23,818 nucleotides of DNA from a virus, in IMG/VR virus record IMGVR_UViG_3300000405_002088, positions 1 to 23,818 of that record; one strand, 5' to 3'. The notes beneath the pieces were generated by a model. That model ran no database searches and was not told the origin of the DNA. It was given only the letters and a program-made list of their open reading frames with translations. Position numbers and translations under genes: made by a program. Position 1 is the stretch's first letter. Each line of letters begins with the position of its first letter. Below, one piece after another: positions 22,890 to 23,818 of the stretch.

Positions 22890-23609
22890 TTATTTGGCCG
22901 GTTCGGCGAACTTCTTGAGTCGCCGCTCCAGCCGCTCGATTTCCTTCTTAACGCCGGCCGCCTGGTGCAGCTCGCTCGCACGGGTGAGGTGCTGCAGCGA
23001 AGCCGTGGCGCGGTCAGCGCTGGCCGCCGTGATGTTTTCGGCATCCACCTGATTGACCAGCTCCAGCAGCACCAGGCCCAGCGCCTTATGCACCTTGGCG
23101 CGCGCCTGGTCGGGCGTATCGGCATTGCCGGTCATGGCCAGCACCTGTTGCAGGATCTCGGCCGCGCGGGCCGGGTCATCCTTCAGCTTGCCGCCCAGGC
23201 TGGCGCCCGCGAACTCATCCTGCAGCAGCGTGGGCAAGGTCCGGTTGTAGCGGTCCGGCAAAGTGAACTGGTGCTCCAGCGCATAGGCTGAGAGCTGCAG
23301 GGCGCGTTCGTAGTCGCCGACATCGATGTGCCACACCAGCACGTTGACCAGCACTTCGTCGTGGGCGCCACGGCCGCCCGACAGCACGCCATCAATCCAG
23401 TCCTGATAGGCCGGCAGCAGCGTGGCCTTCATCTCGATCTTGCGTTCAATGGACTGGATATTGGACAGCGTTCGGCGGTCTTCATGGAGCTTCATCAGCA
23501 TCAGCTCATAGGCGCTGCCGGTGGTCACGCCGCCCGGCTCGCCGGCGGACGCCGCCAGCTTGCCGAGCATGCGCTCCCGGTGGCGCGCGGCGGGAGACAA
23601 GCGCGACAT
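22890..23609 (-). CDS. M: Terminase endonuclease (small) subunit gpM
   Basis: A 239-residue gpM homologue (P2 gpM is 247), the subunit that cuts cos sites for DNA packaging. Family features are SPAARHRERMLGKLAAS, SAYELMLMKLHEDRRTL, IQSIERKIEMKATLLPAYQDWIDGVL and the LVWHIDVGDYERALQLSAYALEH stretch. Its ATG overlaps the N stop codon by one base. Confidence 0.95.
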   Translation of the reverse strand: MSRLSPAARHRERMLGKLAASAGEPGGVTTGSAYELMLMKLHEDRRTLSNIQSIERKIEMKATLLPAYQDWIDGVLSGGRGAHDEVLVNVLVWHIDVGDYERALQLSAYALEHQFTLPDRYNRTLPTLLQDEFAGASLGGKLKDDPARAAEILQQVLAMTGNADTPDQARAKVHKALGLVLLELVNQVDAENITAASADRATASLQHLTRASELHQAAGVKKEIERLERRLKKFAEPAK

Positions 23610-23818
23610 CAGGCGCTGCCCGCTGCCGCATCCTGCAGCACCACGTTTTCCACTAGGGCGGCCAGGCCCTCATCCTCGATCACGTAGGCGTCATTGGACG
23701 ATTCATAGTTCTCGATGCGGTCGGCCTTCGGCTCATCGACCACGCGACGGCGGCGGCCGCCGTTCTGGAAGTAGATCGACAGATTGTCCAGGCGGGTAAT
23801 CAACATGGCATTGGCCGG
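23609..23818 (-). CDS. N: Major capsid protein gpN, C-terminal part (runs off window)
   Basis: The last 69 residues of gpN. The frame stays open to the window edge (PANAMLITRL), so the gene continues beyond; the ATG at 23806 is internal. The sequence LITRLDNLSIYFQNGGRRR and the DRIENYESSNDAYVIEDEG block are diagnostic for P2-type capsid proteins. Confidence 0.95.
   Translation of the reverse strand, partial: PANAMLITRLDNLSIYFQNGGRRRRVVDEPKADRIENYESSNDAYVIEDEGLAALVENVVLQDAAAGSA

Overview
The window holds about two thirds of a P2-like temperate myophage integrated as a prophage in a GC-rich proteobacterium. Beta-proteobacterial (Burkholderiales-type) hosts fit the protein style and base composition best, but this is inference; no host gene other than one tRNA is visible. 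The left edge is the 3' half of an initiator tRNA-fMet gene (1-44), which forms the phage attachment site. The right edge cuts through the major capsid gene N, so the rest of N, the portal, terminase and scaffold genes (O, P, Q) and the other attachment site lie outside.

Layout. (1) 1-5914, minus strand: one tightly overlapping early operon. Read in its own direction it starts with a ribbon-helix-helix protein and two small proteins, then the zinc-finger late activator Ogr, four small genes (one a 30-residue membrane peptide), the HUH replication initiator gpA, three more small genes, and finally a large serine recombinase whose last codons lie inside the tRNA. (2) 5915-5992: divergent control region with a near-consensus sigma-70 promoter for the early operon and palindromes that could be operators. 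(3) 5993-7241, plus strand, AT-richer: an XRE-type repressor without a protease domain, a rho-independent terminator, and a membrane protein of unknown function. (4) 7242-23818, minus strand: the late block in canonical P2 order, read from the right: N, M, L, X, holin, lambda-R-type endolysin, Rz/Rz1 spanins, R, S, V, W, J, I, H, fibre chaperone, second collar-type fibre protein, small protein, FI, FII, E/E' (with a T-TTT-TTG frameshift site), T, U, D.

The wiring differs from P2. In P2 the integrase is a tyrosine recombinase expressed with the repressor, and ogr follows D. Here a serine recombinase sits at the far end of the early operon and ogr is inside it, so one repressor-controlled promoter could drive replication, late activation and excision together. 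The place P2 uses for int is taken by the membrane-protein gene.

The most unusual feature is a short motif of the form I-A-G-x-V-x-H-x-V-N-G-x-V shared by the repressor's C-terminal tail and the extreme N-terminus of the membrane protein. The codons have diverged while the residues are kept. The spacing of small hydrophobic and glycine residues resembles bacterial amyloid-signalling motifs, suggesting (not proving) that the two proteins interact homotypically and couple lysogeny to a membrane-anchored protein. Other points of note are a tail fibre whose collar domain carries two related inserted modules, tandem receptor-binding tips, and several strong RNA hairpins between late genes.
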